A DNA stretch of 64,000 nucleotides from Siphonodentalium dalli (lineage: Eukaryota > Mollusca > Scaphopoda > Gadilida > Siphonodentaliidae). The stretch lies in contig CP136068.1 in NCBI GenBank assembly GCA_032622095.1, positions 130,953,989 through 131,017,988 on the forward strand, read 5' to 3'. Shown piece by piece: positions 45,355-57,213 of this stretch. How positions within the stretch are numbered: position 1 is the stretch's first letter; every line of letters begins with the position of its first letter. The translations under genes were made by a program, and so were the position numbers. Below the pieces are notes generated by a model that saw only the letters and a list, made by a program, of their open reading frames with translations, was not told the DNA's origin and ran no database searches.

Positions 45355-47488
45355 GGACCGCATTCCTTTAATAACCAGAAATATCACTTAATAACCAACA
45401 AGACCACTCAATAACCAGCAAGACCACTTAATAACCAGCAAGACCACTTAATAATCAACAAGACCACTTAATAACCAGCAAGACCACTTAATAACCAGTA
45501 AGACCACTTAATAACCAGTAAAACCACTTAATATCCAGTAAGACCACTTAATAACCAGTAAGACCACTTAATAACCAGCAAGACAATTTAATAACCAGAA
45601 AAACCACTTAATAACCAGTAAGACTACTTAATAACCGGCAAGACCACTTAATAACTAACAAGTCCACTTAATAACCAACAAGACCACTTAATAACCAACA
45701 AAACCACTTAATAACAAACAAGACCACTTAATAACCAGCAAAACCACTTAATAACCAACAAGACCACTTAGTAACCAGCAAGACCACTCAACCAGCAAGA
45801 CCACTTAATAACCAGCAAAACCACTTAATAACCAGCAAAACCACTTAATAACCGGAAAAACCACTTAATAACCAGCAATACCACTTAATAACCAACAAAA
45901 CCACTTAATAACCGACAAAACCACTTAATAACCAGCAAGAACACTTAATAACCAGCAAATCCACTTAATAACCAACAAGACCACTTAATAACCAACAAGA
46001 CCACTTAATAACTAACAATACCACTTAATAACAAACAAGACCACTTAATAACAAACAAGGCCACTTAATAACAAACAAGACCACTTAATAACCAGCAAAA
46101 CCACTTAGTAACCAACAAGACCACTTAATAACCAGCAAGACAACTTAATAACCAGCAAATCCACTTAATAACCAACAAGACCACTTAATAACCAGCAAAA
46201 CCATTTAATAACCAACAAGACCACTTAATAACCAGCAAGGCCAATTAATAACTAACAAGACCACTTAATAACTAACAAGACCACTTAATAACCAACAAGA
46301 CCACTTAATAACCAACAAGACCACTTAATAACCAACAAGACCACTGAATAACTAACAAGACCATTTAATAACCAGCAAAACCACTTAATAACCAGCAGGA
46401 CCACTTAATAACCAACAAAACAACTTAATAACCAACAAGACAACTGAATAACTACCAAGACCACTTAATAACCAACAAGACAACTGAATAACTAACAAAA
46501 CCACTTAATAACCAACAAGACAACTGAATAACTAACAAGACCACTTAATAACCAACAAGACAACTGAATAACTAACAAGACCACATAATAACCAGCAAGA
46601 CCACTTAATAACCAGGAAGACCACTTAATAACAAACAAGACCACTTAGTAACCAGCAAGACCACTTTATAACCAGCAAGACAACTGGATAACCAACAAGA
46701 CCACTTAATAACCAGCAAGACCACTTAATAACTAACAAGACCACTTAATAACCAACAAGAAAACTGAATAACTAACAAGACCACTTAATAACCAACAAGA
46801 CAACTGAATAGCTAACAAAACCACTTAATAACCAACAAGACAACTGAATAACTAACAAAACCACTTAATAACCAACAAGACAACTGAATAACTAACAAGA
46901 CCAGTTAATAACCAGCAAAACCACTTAATAACCAACAAGACCACTTAATAACAAACAAGACCACTTAATAACCAGCAAGACAACTCAACCAGCAAGACCA
47001 CTTAATAACAAACAAGACCACTTAGTAACCAGCAAGACCACTTAATAACCAACAAGACGCTTAATAACCAACAAGACCACTTAATAACCAACAAGACCAC
47101 TTAATAACCAGTAAGACCACTTAATAACCAGCAAGACCACTTAATAACCAGTAAGACCACTTAATAACCAACAAGACGACTTAATAACCGACAAGACCAC
47201 TTAATACCCAACAAGACCACTTAGTAACCAGCAAGACCACTCAACCAGCAAGACCACTTAATAACTAACAAGACCACTTAATAACCAACAAGACCACTTA
47301 ATAACCAAGAAGACCACTTAATAACAAACAAGACCACTTTGTAACCAGCAAGACCACTTAATAACCAGCAAGACAACTGAATAACTAACAAGACCACTTA
47401 ATAACCAGCAAGACCACTTAATAACCAGGAAGACCACTTAATAAACAACAAGATCACTTAGTAACAAGCAAGACCACTTAATAACCAG
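45355..47488 (+). repeat. 20 bp satellite, about 106 copies
   Basis: Unit accacttaataaccaacaag with common variants cagcaag, caactgaataactaac and cttagtaacc. A 40 bp higher-order pattern (caactgaataactaacaaga alternating with ccacttaataaccaacaaga) is clear at ~46430-46900. Short deletions (ccactcaaccagcaag) recur at 45786, 46981 and 47227, which points to unequal exchange. Confidence 0.95.
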
Positions 47489-48265
47489 CGGTTAAAATGT
47501 CTTTTTGGAAAGACAATAAAATTTCAGACTGCTGCTGGTTACTAAAATAAGAATCATCAGCGTTATTTTGTTCTCAATAATCTTTTATTTAAAAAATATA
47601 TATTCGTATTGAATATGAATGAAGAATGATATACATGTTCACAATACATGCAGAATAAAACTAGGACGACATATTAGAGTAGACACACACACCATTTATC
47701 TCCATCTTGTGCATTCAGTATACATTTACATATCAGCAGGTATTCAGAACTTTCATACAACCCACAGGACCATAGGTCGGTGGTCGTCCCGATTTAAGCT
47801 AAAAGTCACATGTAGGCTACACTGGTGTAAATGTTTCCCATAGGCCCCCATGCAAACTTTTTAGCGTATACTGTTTACAATATAAATCCTGGGTTCAAAA
47901 TGTTCTCTGAAACTGAAAGATTGACATTTTCGGAAACATTTTATGCCAAAAAATCATGTCTGTCTAGCAGGGAATTCGCCTTTACATCTTGTGTTTTCGT
48001 AACTATTGTTAGAACTGCACTAAAAATAATGTCATATTTTAGATCACACCACAAAATTTAACCTTCAACACGAAGGGTTAATTCCTGTGCCAATGGCTAT
48101 TTTACCTAATGGAAATCACAGGGAAGACATGTGCTGATATTTGTATGCCAAAAGCACACAAGGCTGTTGACCGATCAGGGCCCAGTGTCTATTTTATTAT
48201 CTCCTATCTATTCCGCTAGGTTTCACCTCGAACGGTATTTACACCAGTGTAACCTGTATAGTCAC
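47489..48265. other. No gene identified
   Basis: A sequence after the satellite without recognisable exon. Frames of 70-110 codons exist but look random in composition. Confidence 0.35.
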
Positions 48266-48271
48266 GTGGTA

Positions 48272-48814
48272 CACTATAAATCGTGTTGGGTAACATTTTG
48301 CCTAACACAATTGTGCATAAGCACAATGGTAACCTTGGGTAAATTGTACCCAATGTTGGGCAATGTCTTTACTCAACGTCAGCTAACTATTTACCCAATA
48401 TTCATATCCATTCTGATTTGGGCGATCTTATGTACCCGAACATTGGGGAGAATAATTACTTAATTATTGGGTCAAATAAATTTTCTCACATATCTTCTGA
48501 GCTTACCATAAACGCTCTTCATTTGTCATCTATTTTAAAATAATTTATTTTCCCTCTTTTAAGTCATCTGAGATCAAGGCACATGTCCAATTATATTCCC
48601 CTGGTCAGTTGACACATGTGTACCAATTTACCTACATATCTCCTCAAGCTAAGCCTACAAAAAATCGCCCAACGCACAATGGAAATTAATATTGGGTACA
48701 ATTGATACCATGCGTTGAGTAAAAACGTTGCCCAAACATTGGGTAAAATTTACCCATCGTTCGCGTGGTGCACCATTGTGTTGGGTAAAACTTTACACAA
48801 CGCGATTTACAGTG
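48272..48814. mobile_element. TA-flanked MITE with TTGGGTAA repeats
   Basis: Ends CACTATAAATCGTGTTGGGT and, inverted, CACTGTAAATCGCGTTGTGT, each next to TA (48270-48271 and 48815-48816). The arms extend ~140 bp with repeated gttgggtaa / ttacccaac words. The centre (48480-48670) contains a dispersed sequence also found at 63565-63750. No transposase. Confidence 0.75.
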
Positions 48815-48890
48815 TAGCGACGAAGATGGTCCCACAGTTGAAAAAAATAGTTTATCTCAATCTTATTAGCCTGAAATAACGCAGGTTCAA

Positions 48891-49040
48891 ATGAATGAGA
48901 ACAAAAATATAAAGAAATTCTCATTTACGCAACGCGTGATTTACGATTGGAACTCCCTGCCAGATATGATAGCAGAGAGTCAGTTGATCTACCTGGATAT
49001 AAAACTTATCTGGATTCCTTCTTCTGCAGCCAGAAATATC
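48891..49040 (+). pseudogene. CR1-like LINE reverse-transcriptase C-terminal fragment
   Basis: Translation gives NENKNIKKFSFTQRVIYDWN, then SLPDMIAESQLIYLDIK. FTQRVI-DWNSLPD is the well-known C-terminal signature of CR1/Jockey RTs and corresponds to FFTQRVVNSGNFLPDF at ~11030. Only this 3' piece survives. Confidence 0.7.
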
Positions 49041-49179
49041 AATTCGAGAACTCTTAATTATCTGGTTATCAGACAGCTGATATTTGATAAATTGTCACTA
49101 AATATTATGCAATTGTCACCGGGACAAAAGGTAAAAAGGACTTGTCCTGTAGATTGTCCCGTGGTGGAATGTTAAATTG

Positions 49180-49445
49180 TAACAAATTTGGACAATGGTA
49201 AACATGTATATAGTTGAAATTCAAACAACACAATTTTGGTTAAACACCAACACTTGTCAATGTAAAAAATTTTTTAAACACAACAATTATTAAAATACGA
49301 GAAATCAAAATAAAGCAGCACTTCTACATGTATATTAAAAATAGTCTATATCTTCCCCAAATGTTCTGTATATAGTTGGGAGTACAGTTAATTTTGATAA
49401 AGAGAAGCACATTGCGCTCAATTGGATTACAATAAAAACATGTAC
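49180..49445. other. AT-rich spacer
   Basis: Lies between a CR1-like fragment and the 3' tail of LINE-B. No feature seen. Confidence 0.35.
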
Positions 49446-49698
49446 ATCAATTCAAATTCAAATTCAAATTCAAATTAGTTTATTCTCATTCATCATCATG
49501 ATATGATATATAGAGATCACAAATATACATGTAATACAATATACATAAAAGAGGTATGGCGTTGATACTAACAAATAAGTACATATCTTCTAACGTTTAC
49601 ATATCAGGAATATGGTCATATAGGGAAGGATCGTGCTGTTTAAGTTACTCAAAAGGGGGGTTGGAATGGGTTGTGTTGTGTTGGGAGCGGTGAACTCG

Positions 49699-50910
49699 TC
49701 AAGTGGACGTTCGTCTTATATAATCGCTTAATTTATGTAGGACAGTCACATTGTTGGAGTTTAATAGGAGAACAAAACGGTATGTACTAGGATTCTCGGT
49801 CAATGAAACTGGTATATTTCGTCTACGTAAGGAACTCCAGTAAGTATATTCCATTAAGTGGTGATATTCGTCACCTAATGAATTAGTCCTACATAAGTTA
49901 CAATATCTTTTATTCTTGTCAATGTTAAGCCATGATCCTGTTTCTATTGGTAGGCGATGGTTTCTACAGCGATATCTCATTAAAGTAATCACGTCGTTTC
50001 TTGTTAACTTATATAAGTAAGGTTCAGTACCAAATTTTTTTTTGTAAATTCTATAGGTCGAACATTTACCAAGTGAATTCACCTTTAATTTCCAATCGTA
50101 GATACATTTTTCAGTTAAGGTTCGTTTGACTGATTCTTTAACATGCGCTGGTTCGAATTCTTCGGTGCCCTGTATAATCCAATAATAAGATAAACCCGTG
50201 GTATTCAGTATAGCTTCTATATGACTTAACCAGGGGTGACTCCATTCTTTTGAATACTTGCTAAGTAAATAGTAGTATAGTGTTTGCGTTATTTTAGGTT
50301 TGTTCGAATTAATTAATTTTGCCCAGTAGTAAACCATTCTGGTGTCGATTTCAATCTCCAGAGGAATAACACCTGTTTCACCGTATACCATGACGTCTGG
50401 AGTACTAGATTTTAGGTTAAAGATATATTTTAAATACGTTAATTGCACTTTTTCAAGTTCACGTTTTTCATGATGTCCCCAAATTTCACAAGCGTACAAA
50501 AGAATTGGTTTAACAGTCTTTTCAAACAGGTCTATTTGTAAATTGACCGGTATGTTCATTTCTTTTGACTTATATATAAGTGCATACATAGTACGTTTGG
50601 CCTTAGCTATTAACTCCTTTATTCCAGGCGAGAAATTACTTGTGCTTTTTAGTTGAATCCCTAAATAATTAAAACTATTTACCTTCTCAATAGCTTTCCC
50701 GTTTAATTGTAAATTTGATCTTGGTTTTTTACCAGCACCCAGTACCATAAATTTGGTCTTTGAGACATTTACGTTTAACTTCCAGAACGAACAGTACTCC
50801 GAAAAATTAGACAATGCTAATCGCATTTCCTTCATAGTTTCAGTCATTATAACAGTATCATCGGCGTATAATAAGATCAATATTTTTAGTAGTTTGCCTA
50901 TTTCTTTAAA
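49699..50910 (-). pseudogene. LINE-B RT catalytic site, thumb and C-terminus
   Basis: In the same frame as 50911-53985, after one TAA (50911-50913, after NVLESE). It reads LILLYADDTVIMTET with the YADD aspartates, FWKLNVNVSKTKFMVLG, FNYLGIQL and ILLYACEIWG, and ends with a knuckle YCNLCRTNSLGDEYHHLMEY. The last cysteine expected in that knuckle (compare CKE in LINE-A) is a tyrosine here. The downstream tail is complete to a normal stop. The single nonsense codon lies just before the catalytic aspartates and would remove them. Confidence 0.85.
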
Positions 50911-53900
50911 TTATTCGCTTTCTAAAACATTCAAACAAGAGGTGCCGCATGTGATCAAGAAAGATTCCAAATCGTTTACGTACATTGCGAAAAGAAAAGA
51001 TGAGACATTCTCACCCTGTAAAACACCAGATAACGTATGGTAAGTATTCGACTCACATTCATCAACTCTAACCAAAGATTTAACATTTGCATACATGTTC
51101 TGTAAAAACTTGAAACATTTTCCATTAATACCCTCTAAAAGAAGTTTTTGCCACAAACCTGTTCTCCAAACCGTATCGAAAGCTTGCTTAAAATCAATAA
51201 ATGTGCAAAAGAGACGCTTTTTATGCTGTTTATAAATACTGGAGAGGAAATGTAAGGCTGCTATGTGATCAACTGTGGAAAATCCTTTTCTGAAGCCTGC
51301 TTGATTCACATTAATCATATCTACAGATTCGGCATATTGGTTCAGTCGTGTGTTTAAAATCTTTGTAAATAATTTGCCTAAGCAGCTTAAAATAGTGATG
51401 GGGCGATAGTTTTCAGGTTTTGTTGGGTCACCCTTTTTCTTATAAATTGGAATTACTACACCAACAAGCCATTGTTCTGGGATTATTCCACTTTCGAATA
51501 TAATATTAAACCATTTTGTATATACTGGTACCATAATACGAATTGTTGTCTTGATATGCTCGTTACGTATATGATCTATTCCATTACTTTTGCCATTCGT
51601 CAGTTGGTTTACAGCTTTCATGATTTCATCTTCTGTTATGGGCATATCCAATATATCATTATCATCGTGTATGGCATTTGAATGTATATTTTCCATATTG
51701 TCCTTATTTGAATTTTGATTTTCTTGAAGAAAATCACACATATCATTTGCTGTTATTTGAAGTGTACCTTTTGATTTAGTATTCAAAATTTTCCAGAATT
51801 CCCTGGGACTACTACGGGATGTAGATTTTATTTTGTTGCCAAGTTCCTTTCGATAAATCTTTATGTTTTGTCTAAGTGTTTTTTTATAAGCACGACCTAG
51901 AGAGCACATGCATTTTTTATTGTGTTCTGACTTATCTTTAAGGTATTTCGTCCGTGCTTTTTTATATTTGTTCCTATCAATTCTACATTCTTTATTGAAC
52001 CAAGGTTTATCATTACGGATTCTAGTGTTACGCTTATGTTTACCAAATGTTAGGAGTGCAGCACTTTCGAAGATGTTACTAACATCTTCAGCAATTTTGT
52101 TTCCCATGTGTATGTCATATAACTCAGATGTCCTGGATATGTTTTTAAGATACTCCATGAGCATTTCTACTTTGTTGGAGTCAATGTTAGTGTTATATGT
52201 TTGACACACACGATCAGACCACAGTCTCGCATTTTTGCTCTCTTTTGTAGTATTAGTTTGTGATTTTGTTTCAAAGGTTCTGTTAAGAGGGCATGCTATT
52301 GTAATTTCAACGGGACAATGTATATCGGAGTATACCGGCGAGTAATCGTGCACGTATAAATCAGAGATAATAGAGAAACACCCGGGTTTTGATAACATGT
52401 AGTCTATTACACTTATATTTTTGCTTGTTAATTTTCCTATAGCTTTGTCTCTCCCGACGCGACCATTTAAAATCCGTATATTATTCATCTTACAAAATTC
52501 GATAAGTTTACGACCAAACGAGTTAACAGTCATATCACGTGATTTCCTGGGCGCGTCACACGATGTTAGATCAATATTATTCATGGAATGAGGCAGTGGG
52601 ATGTTATCGTCACTAAATTCAGGAATGTCGTTTAATTGGCCAGTTCTAGAATTAAAGTCTCCCATTAAACACAAATAAGGACAATTTTCATACTTTGTTA
52701 TGTTTTCTCTTTCCATTTCTGAAAGGGTGTCTGCAGTGGAATAACCACTCGATTCAGGTGGTATGTAAACCATACCAAAGTGTATATCATCGGTGAGCTT
52801 CGTAAATTTTTCAGACAAGCTGAACCAAATGGCAGTAGTTGATTCACTTTCTGCAAAGTTTACAAATGGACTAATATTCGTCCTGGTCATTACACAAATT
52901 CCTCCTGATTTCGCTCTTGACAGGGACTTTCTGTTTCGAAATTTAATATCGTAGCCCGATAATTCAAGCATGTCAGTATCATCTGTTTTGGTTTCACATA
53001 GGCCTATTATGTCATAATTTCTAATGAATGCGCAAAATTCTGGGCTTTTCAACTTACAAGATAAACCACATACATTGATGGAAATAATTTTCAAAGAGTT
53101 TTTTATAGGTTTCTGTGATTCACCGCTCCTGTCCTGTGTGGTGTAGGTTTCCGGAGTGGACGCCATGCGTGCTCTTTTTCCTAACTGCTTCGGGTTCGTG
53201 TGATCCATACTTAAGTCTAACGGTGTTTCACTGTCAATGTTGGCTCCCTGAACTATGTCGGAAGTTTTGTACTGAGAAGCAGCAAAAGTTATTGGAGGCT
53301 CCCGATCGTGTGTCAGCTTGGATCGGTTCGCGGGCTGTGGCTCATAATTCTGTAATTGGTGTGCACGTGGTGGATCGACAGGTTTAGTTGTGTATTCCTT
53401 TCGGTCTATGAATAATCTGTCCTTTATTAATTTGACATGTTTATTTTCTTGTTTAGCTTTTTTCATAACAGGGTACAACTCCTTCCTTCTGTTTTCTATC
53501 TCTTCTGTGTGCTGCTCAAAGATAAACATACGACTGCCCTTCAGTTTATAACTGTTCATTTTTACATATTCTCTGTCTTTAAATTTAGAGAAGCATGCAA
53601 CGATGTTACGAATTCGGTATTTGTTTGGTGGTCCGATCCTGTGCACACGCTCAAAGTCGATAAAACTTGTATCAACCTTCAGCCGAGTTGAAAGGAACCT
53701 ATACAACACCTGCTCTGTACTGGAGAATGGATCTTCTGGTATGCCGGTGAAGATGAGATTGCTCCGCATGTTACGTGATTGTAAATCAAGAAGAATCTCG
53801 AATATTTCATTCTGCCTTTTACGGAGAGCGTCAATTTCCTCAGGTTCATGTGAGGTGGTTTTTGAACTTCCACGGCTATTCTTTAGCTCCTGCATTTCAT

Positions 53901-53985
53901 GTGTTAATTTAACTACAGCCTCATTCACGGAGTCATACTTGCTGGACATGAATTCAACTGATCGCTTCAGCTCGGTGACCTCCAA
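50911..53985 (-). pseudogene. LINE-B fused ORF1p-like domain, APE endonuclease and RT N-terminal half
   Basis: One uninterrupted frame of 1,024 codons. Residues ~1-70 are coiled-coil-like. About 73-200 is an RRM-type ORF1p region (RSNLIFTGIPEDP, FERVHRIGPP, IVACFSKFKDREYV) with a basic tail. About 298-565 is the endonuclease (KIISINVCGL, LCETK, MVYIPPESSGY, LMGDFNSRTG, SVIDYML, YSDIHCP). From ~780 come RT blocks (ITEDEIMKAVNQLTNGKSNG, PEQWLVGVVIPIYKKKGDP, NYRPITILSCLGKLF, QAGFRKGFSTVDHI, FCTFIDFKQAFDTVW, GVLQGENVSSFLFAMYVNDL). In classical L1 elements ORF1 and ORF2 are separate; here no stop separates them. The first codon is not ATG, so the true start is upstream, see 53988-54353. Confidence 0.85.
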
Positions 53986-53987
53986 CT

Positions 53988-54353
53988 CTACTTTTGATTC
54001 TTCACTTCCATTACCCTTATTTTGTGTTCAGATTGTTTGACTCGATCCTCCATGCACTCGTTTTCGATAGCTTGTAACTTATTTTCAATACATGAGACGG
54101 TAATGAACAATTCATCTATGTGGTCTAACCTTTCCATGCGTGCTTCATTTATTTCCAACTTATTCATCCTCATTTGAATGTCCCGCAATGCATTTAGTAT
54201 TTGACTATTCTGATCCAAACATTTGGGGGATTTTATTGTTGGTGATGGTTCAAGTATAACAGCATCACTAATTTGCTCCCCATAAACGACGTCCCTGGTT
54301 TTTTCTAATATTTGTGATGTTGTTGATATGGACGTACTACAACTGGTCATCAT
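53988..54353 (-). pseudogene. LINE-B N-terminal coiled-coil segment
   Basis: An ATG-initiated 121-codon frame: MMTSCSTSISTTSQILEK, then heptad-rich QILNALRDIQMRMNKLEINE and RMERLDHIDELF. It ends IRVMEVKNQK-stop, overlapping by about ten codons the other frame, which reads GNGSEESKVELEVTELK. A frame change is needed to join the coiled coil to the RNA-binding domain. It could be a one-base mutation in this copy or a programmed event; the overlap has no classical slippery heptamer that I can see. Confidence 0.65.
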
Positions 54354-54599
54354 GTCGATTTGTAGGTCACTTATTTACCGTTCTGTGTCAACTCTGCCAA
54401 CAGACAATCACTGTAACTGGATCGAGAGAGTTCAATTCACTGACAATAGGTTTAGTTACGGTGGACGATTTTTGTGTGTGGTCACGACAGTCGATCCGTT
54501 CCGGCAGTATATCTGGGAGCTTTTGGGTTCTGATTGGGCTGATTTTGAGGGTTTGCTCTTCGTGAATTTATGGTTTCAACGACGTACTTCAAGTGGAAC

Positions 54600-55050
54600 A
54601 TAGAATAATTTTACATCGAAATTACGGAATGTTAATTTGAACGAAGAATTTTCTTTGTCAAAAGAATGATTTTCTCACTTGTTTCAGGAAACAGTCATAG
54701 ATTCTTTAGTTCCGATATGATTTTTGACTCCATCGTAAGCTTCTGAATCCTAATATTCACTATTTTATCGAAAATTTGCGGACTGGTTTTATTTACAATT
54801 TACTGCATCAACGCCCAATACACAATCGTTTAAAGGCAATGTAGTATTGCGATTAAACGCAATACTTTTATTATTGTTCTCCATATATAGTCTCAACGGG
54901 CTTCCGTAAACAGGGGCTTCTTTCACCAGGATTTTTTTTTTCTTCAATCATTTTCTGTGAACAGGGACAGAACATGTGGCTATATTTAGAACAATACAGC
55001 ATGTTTTATTAGACAGTGTTGTCTATTATAAGGCACTGTTGTGTGAAATA
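54600..55050. other. No gene identified
   Basis: AT-rich sequence between LINE-B's 5' side and a minisatellite. It might include LINE-B promoter sequence; nothing diagnostic seen. Confidence 0.35.
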
Positions 55051-55059
55051 TGTGCAAAA

Positions 55060-55420
55060 CAAGAGGTTCTCTTATATGTATATGTTTACAAGAGGTTCCC
55101 TTACATGTATATGTTTACAAGAGGTTCTCTTACATGTACATGTATATGTTTACAAGAGGTTCCCTTACATGTACATGTATATGTTTACAAGAGGTTCCCT
55201 TACATGTAAATGTTTACAAGAGGTTCTCTTACATGTACATGTACCGGTATATGTTTACAAGAGGTTCCCTTACATGTACATGTATATGTTTACAAGAGGT
55301 TCCCTTACATGTATATGTTTACAAGAGGTTCCCTTACATGTATATGTTTACAAGAGGTTCTCTTACATGTAAATGTTCACAAGAGGTTCCCTTACATGTA
55401 AATGTATATGTTTTGGTAAT
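55060..55420 (+). repeat. 29-41 bp minisatellite (tttacaagaggttcccttac)
   Basis: About ten units of tttacaagaggttcccttac plus atgtatatg, with a variable number of tacatg hexamers. All three forward frames stay open because of the repeat and encode KRFPYMYMFTRGSLTC-type text without biological meaning. Confidence 0.9.
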
Positions 55421-55439
55421 AGCGGTTGAAACCTGACTT

Positions 55440-55970
55440 GAACTGGAGGTCTATATATATGTGTATTATCCATCCCTTAACTAACACCATTTCCGATTGG
55501 GCAAAAGCCGCCACGTGATGGTCCTGGAAAAAGTCATATTGGACTCCCGAAAGTCATATTGGACTCTCGACTGTACAATATCACTTTTTTATTGGGACTC
55601 CGTGAAGTCACGAATTAACTCTATTGCGAAATGAATCGGTGAAAAATTGTGATACCCGCGCAACACTGATGGATTTTAGCAGACGTTTCACTTCCGCGTT
55701 GAGTTTTTTTGTTCTCACTTCCGTGTTTACTTTTCCAAATCATGCTTTCTGATGATCAATATACAGGCTTTTATAGAGAATTAGGAACCTACTGAGTATT
55801 TCCGATCAAATAAGGTGTCAACTTGTTTTTAAAATAAACTAGCATATGCTCGCAACAGTCTAAATGCTATGCGTTGTGTCAGTTCCTCATATATTATGTG
55901 TTTATGCGTTTGCATATTTTGAATGCGTGGTACTCACCAACATCGAAACCACGCGATTCGCCACCGTGGT
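55440..55970. other. No gene identified
   Basis: Contains a short tandem duplication (gaaagtcatattggactc, ~55536-55570). Otherwise unassigned. Confidence 0.35.
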
Positions 55971-55975
55971 ACACC

Positions 55976-56465
55976 CCTGGTAAAGTGGTCCTGCTAATAT
56001 GATACGATGCTGGTGGTCCTGCTGAATTGCTATGGTGCTGGTAAGGCAAACGGATGACGTTACGAAAAAGTACCGTTATTTTTTCTAAAGTTGTAATTTT
56101 CGCGGTGTTTGGCTAATCCGAGCGATTTGAGAACAAACCAGTGTGTGTATGAAACATTCAAGAACATATTTATTTTTGAAAATATAATAATGCCTGCGTT
56201 GGTGTTTCTAAAACCACGTGAATAACCAACTTGATTATAGTCGATTTTCAACAACTAATACAACCAGTATTAAAAAAAGAATATGTCTGATACCCATAAT
56301 GGCTTTTCCTGTATATGTTCAGTTTATCGGAACACCGCGAAAATGACAAATTAAAAAAATATAACGGTACTTTTTGCAAACAGCACCAGTTTGCCATAAC
56401 AGCATCATAACAATTCAGCAGGACCCAACCGCATCATAGCACATTTGCAGGACCTCTTGACCAGA
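55976..56465. mobile_element. ~490 bp MITE with ~140 bp inverted arms
   Basis: Left arm ctggtaaagtggtcctgcta, gtggtcctgctgaattg, gtaccgtta and cgcggtgtt is inverse to right arm aacaccgcg, taacggtac, caattcagcaggaccc and gcaggacctcttgaccag. The loop has no gene. It sits 37 bp beyond the methyltransferase stop codon, i.e. in or next to that gene's 3' UTR. Confidence 0.75.
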
Positions 56466-56501
56466 GTGTGGTAGTTTTTGCCCGACAAAATGTTTGAACA
56501 T

Positions 56502-56801
56502 TTACAAATTTGTGTTGACATAATATACTTCGTAACAAGTGCTTACAGTGCCTGGGTATTCATCTTGTGAGATCTTAAAGAGGTTGCTAGGAGCATGATT
56601 CTTGTGTGTAATGAATTTTCTGAAGCCGAGTTTGTAAAGCCCAAATAACACTGGGATGGCTTTTCGTATTTCTTCCTGATTGTATGCGTGGAACTCAACC
56701 ATTAACTGCCGTACGTTCTTTAGACTTCCATCTTTCATACTTGTTGTGAGAGCGTCGAATTCGCTTCCCTCTATGTCCATTTTTAATATATCGATCATAC
56801 T
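56502..56801 (-). CDS. Terminal coding exon of an FkbM-type methyltransferase (METTL24-like)
   Basis: On the minus strand an acceptor (acattttttcag) precedes the exon at 56801. The exon encodes ~99 residues starting SMIDILKMDIEGSEFDAL, then NVRQLMVEFHAYNQEE, LYKLGFRKFITHKNHAPSN and a stop after YEVYYVNTNL. (I/V)D-LK-D(I/V)EG-E---L followed by a strand ending in VE-H is the C-terminal half of the SAM-binding fold in the FkbM / Methyltransf_21 family. Animal METTL24-like proteins carry this domain behind an N-terminal signal anchor. Composition is protein-like and no stop interrupts it. The exons for the SAM-binding glycine motif must lie upstream, at >56.8 kb; none could be identified. A MITE follows the stop at once. 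The exact paralogue is unknown. Confidence 0.75.
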   Translation of the reverse strand, partial: SMIDILKMDIEGSEFDALTTSMKDGSLKNVRQLMVEFHAYNQEEIRKAIPVLFGLYKLGFRKFITHKNHAPSNLFKISQDEYPGTVSTCYEVYYVNTNL

Positions 56802-56849
56802 CTGAAAAATGTAAAAGTGACACTTATCATAATTATACACATTTCGCAT

Positions 56850-57210
56850 AATGAACTACCACTGATAAAAATTACGAATATGGGTATTACGTCACTAGAA
56901 TTTGAGTTCTTTCTATGAGTCGTCGTCTTGTCGTATCCGTAGATACGGTTATGGTTTAACGTGTCAAGGTCTTGTTTTTTTCTGATCAAAGCTAGCGTTG
57001 CTTGTAATCATCGAGCCTACGACATTGACTATGACCTCACAACAACACAATTAAGCACAAAATAATTACGATAAACAGAACATTATCACCTTACTGCGAG
57101 TGGCATAAATTTGAACGGCACGATTTTCTCACAAACGGACTCATGGTAGTCAATTCTGCGAATAGGTTTTAGGACCATCCGAACAATATCCGAACTACTC
57201 TACTGTTAGC
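56850..57210. other. Presumed intron of the methyltransferase gene
   Basis: No further exon of the methyltransferase could be found here on the minus strand. Confidence 0.35.
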
Positions 57211-57213
57211 TAT

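Larger units (their letters stand above)
49448..54600 (-). mobile_element. LINE-B, nearly complete non-LTR retrotransposon
   Basis: On the minus strand the order is: candidate 5' UTR (54600-54354), coiled-coil segment (54353-53988), ORF1p-like RNA-binding region, APE endonuclease, reverse transcriptase, C-terminal knuckle (to 49699), 3' UTR with aataaa, and a terminal (TTTGAA)n tail at 49448-49476. Such short-repeat tails are usual for several LINE clades. The coding region is open for >1,400 codons apart from one stop and one frame change, so the copy is young. Clade: L1/Tx1-like or a relative; not settled from sequence alone. Confidence 0.85.

Noticed and set aside
54976-55436. KRFPYMYMFTRGSLTC repeat protein
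   Set aside because: Three overlapping frames over a 29-41 bp minisatellite; no splice sites or domain.
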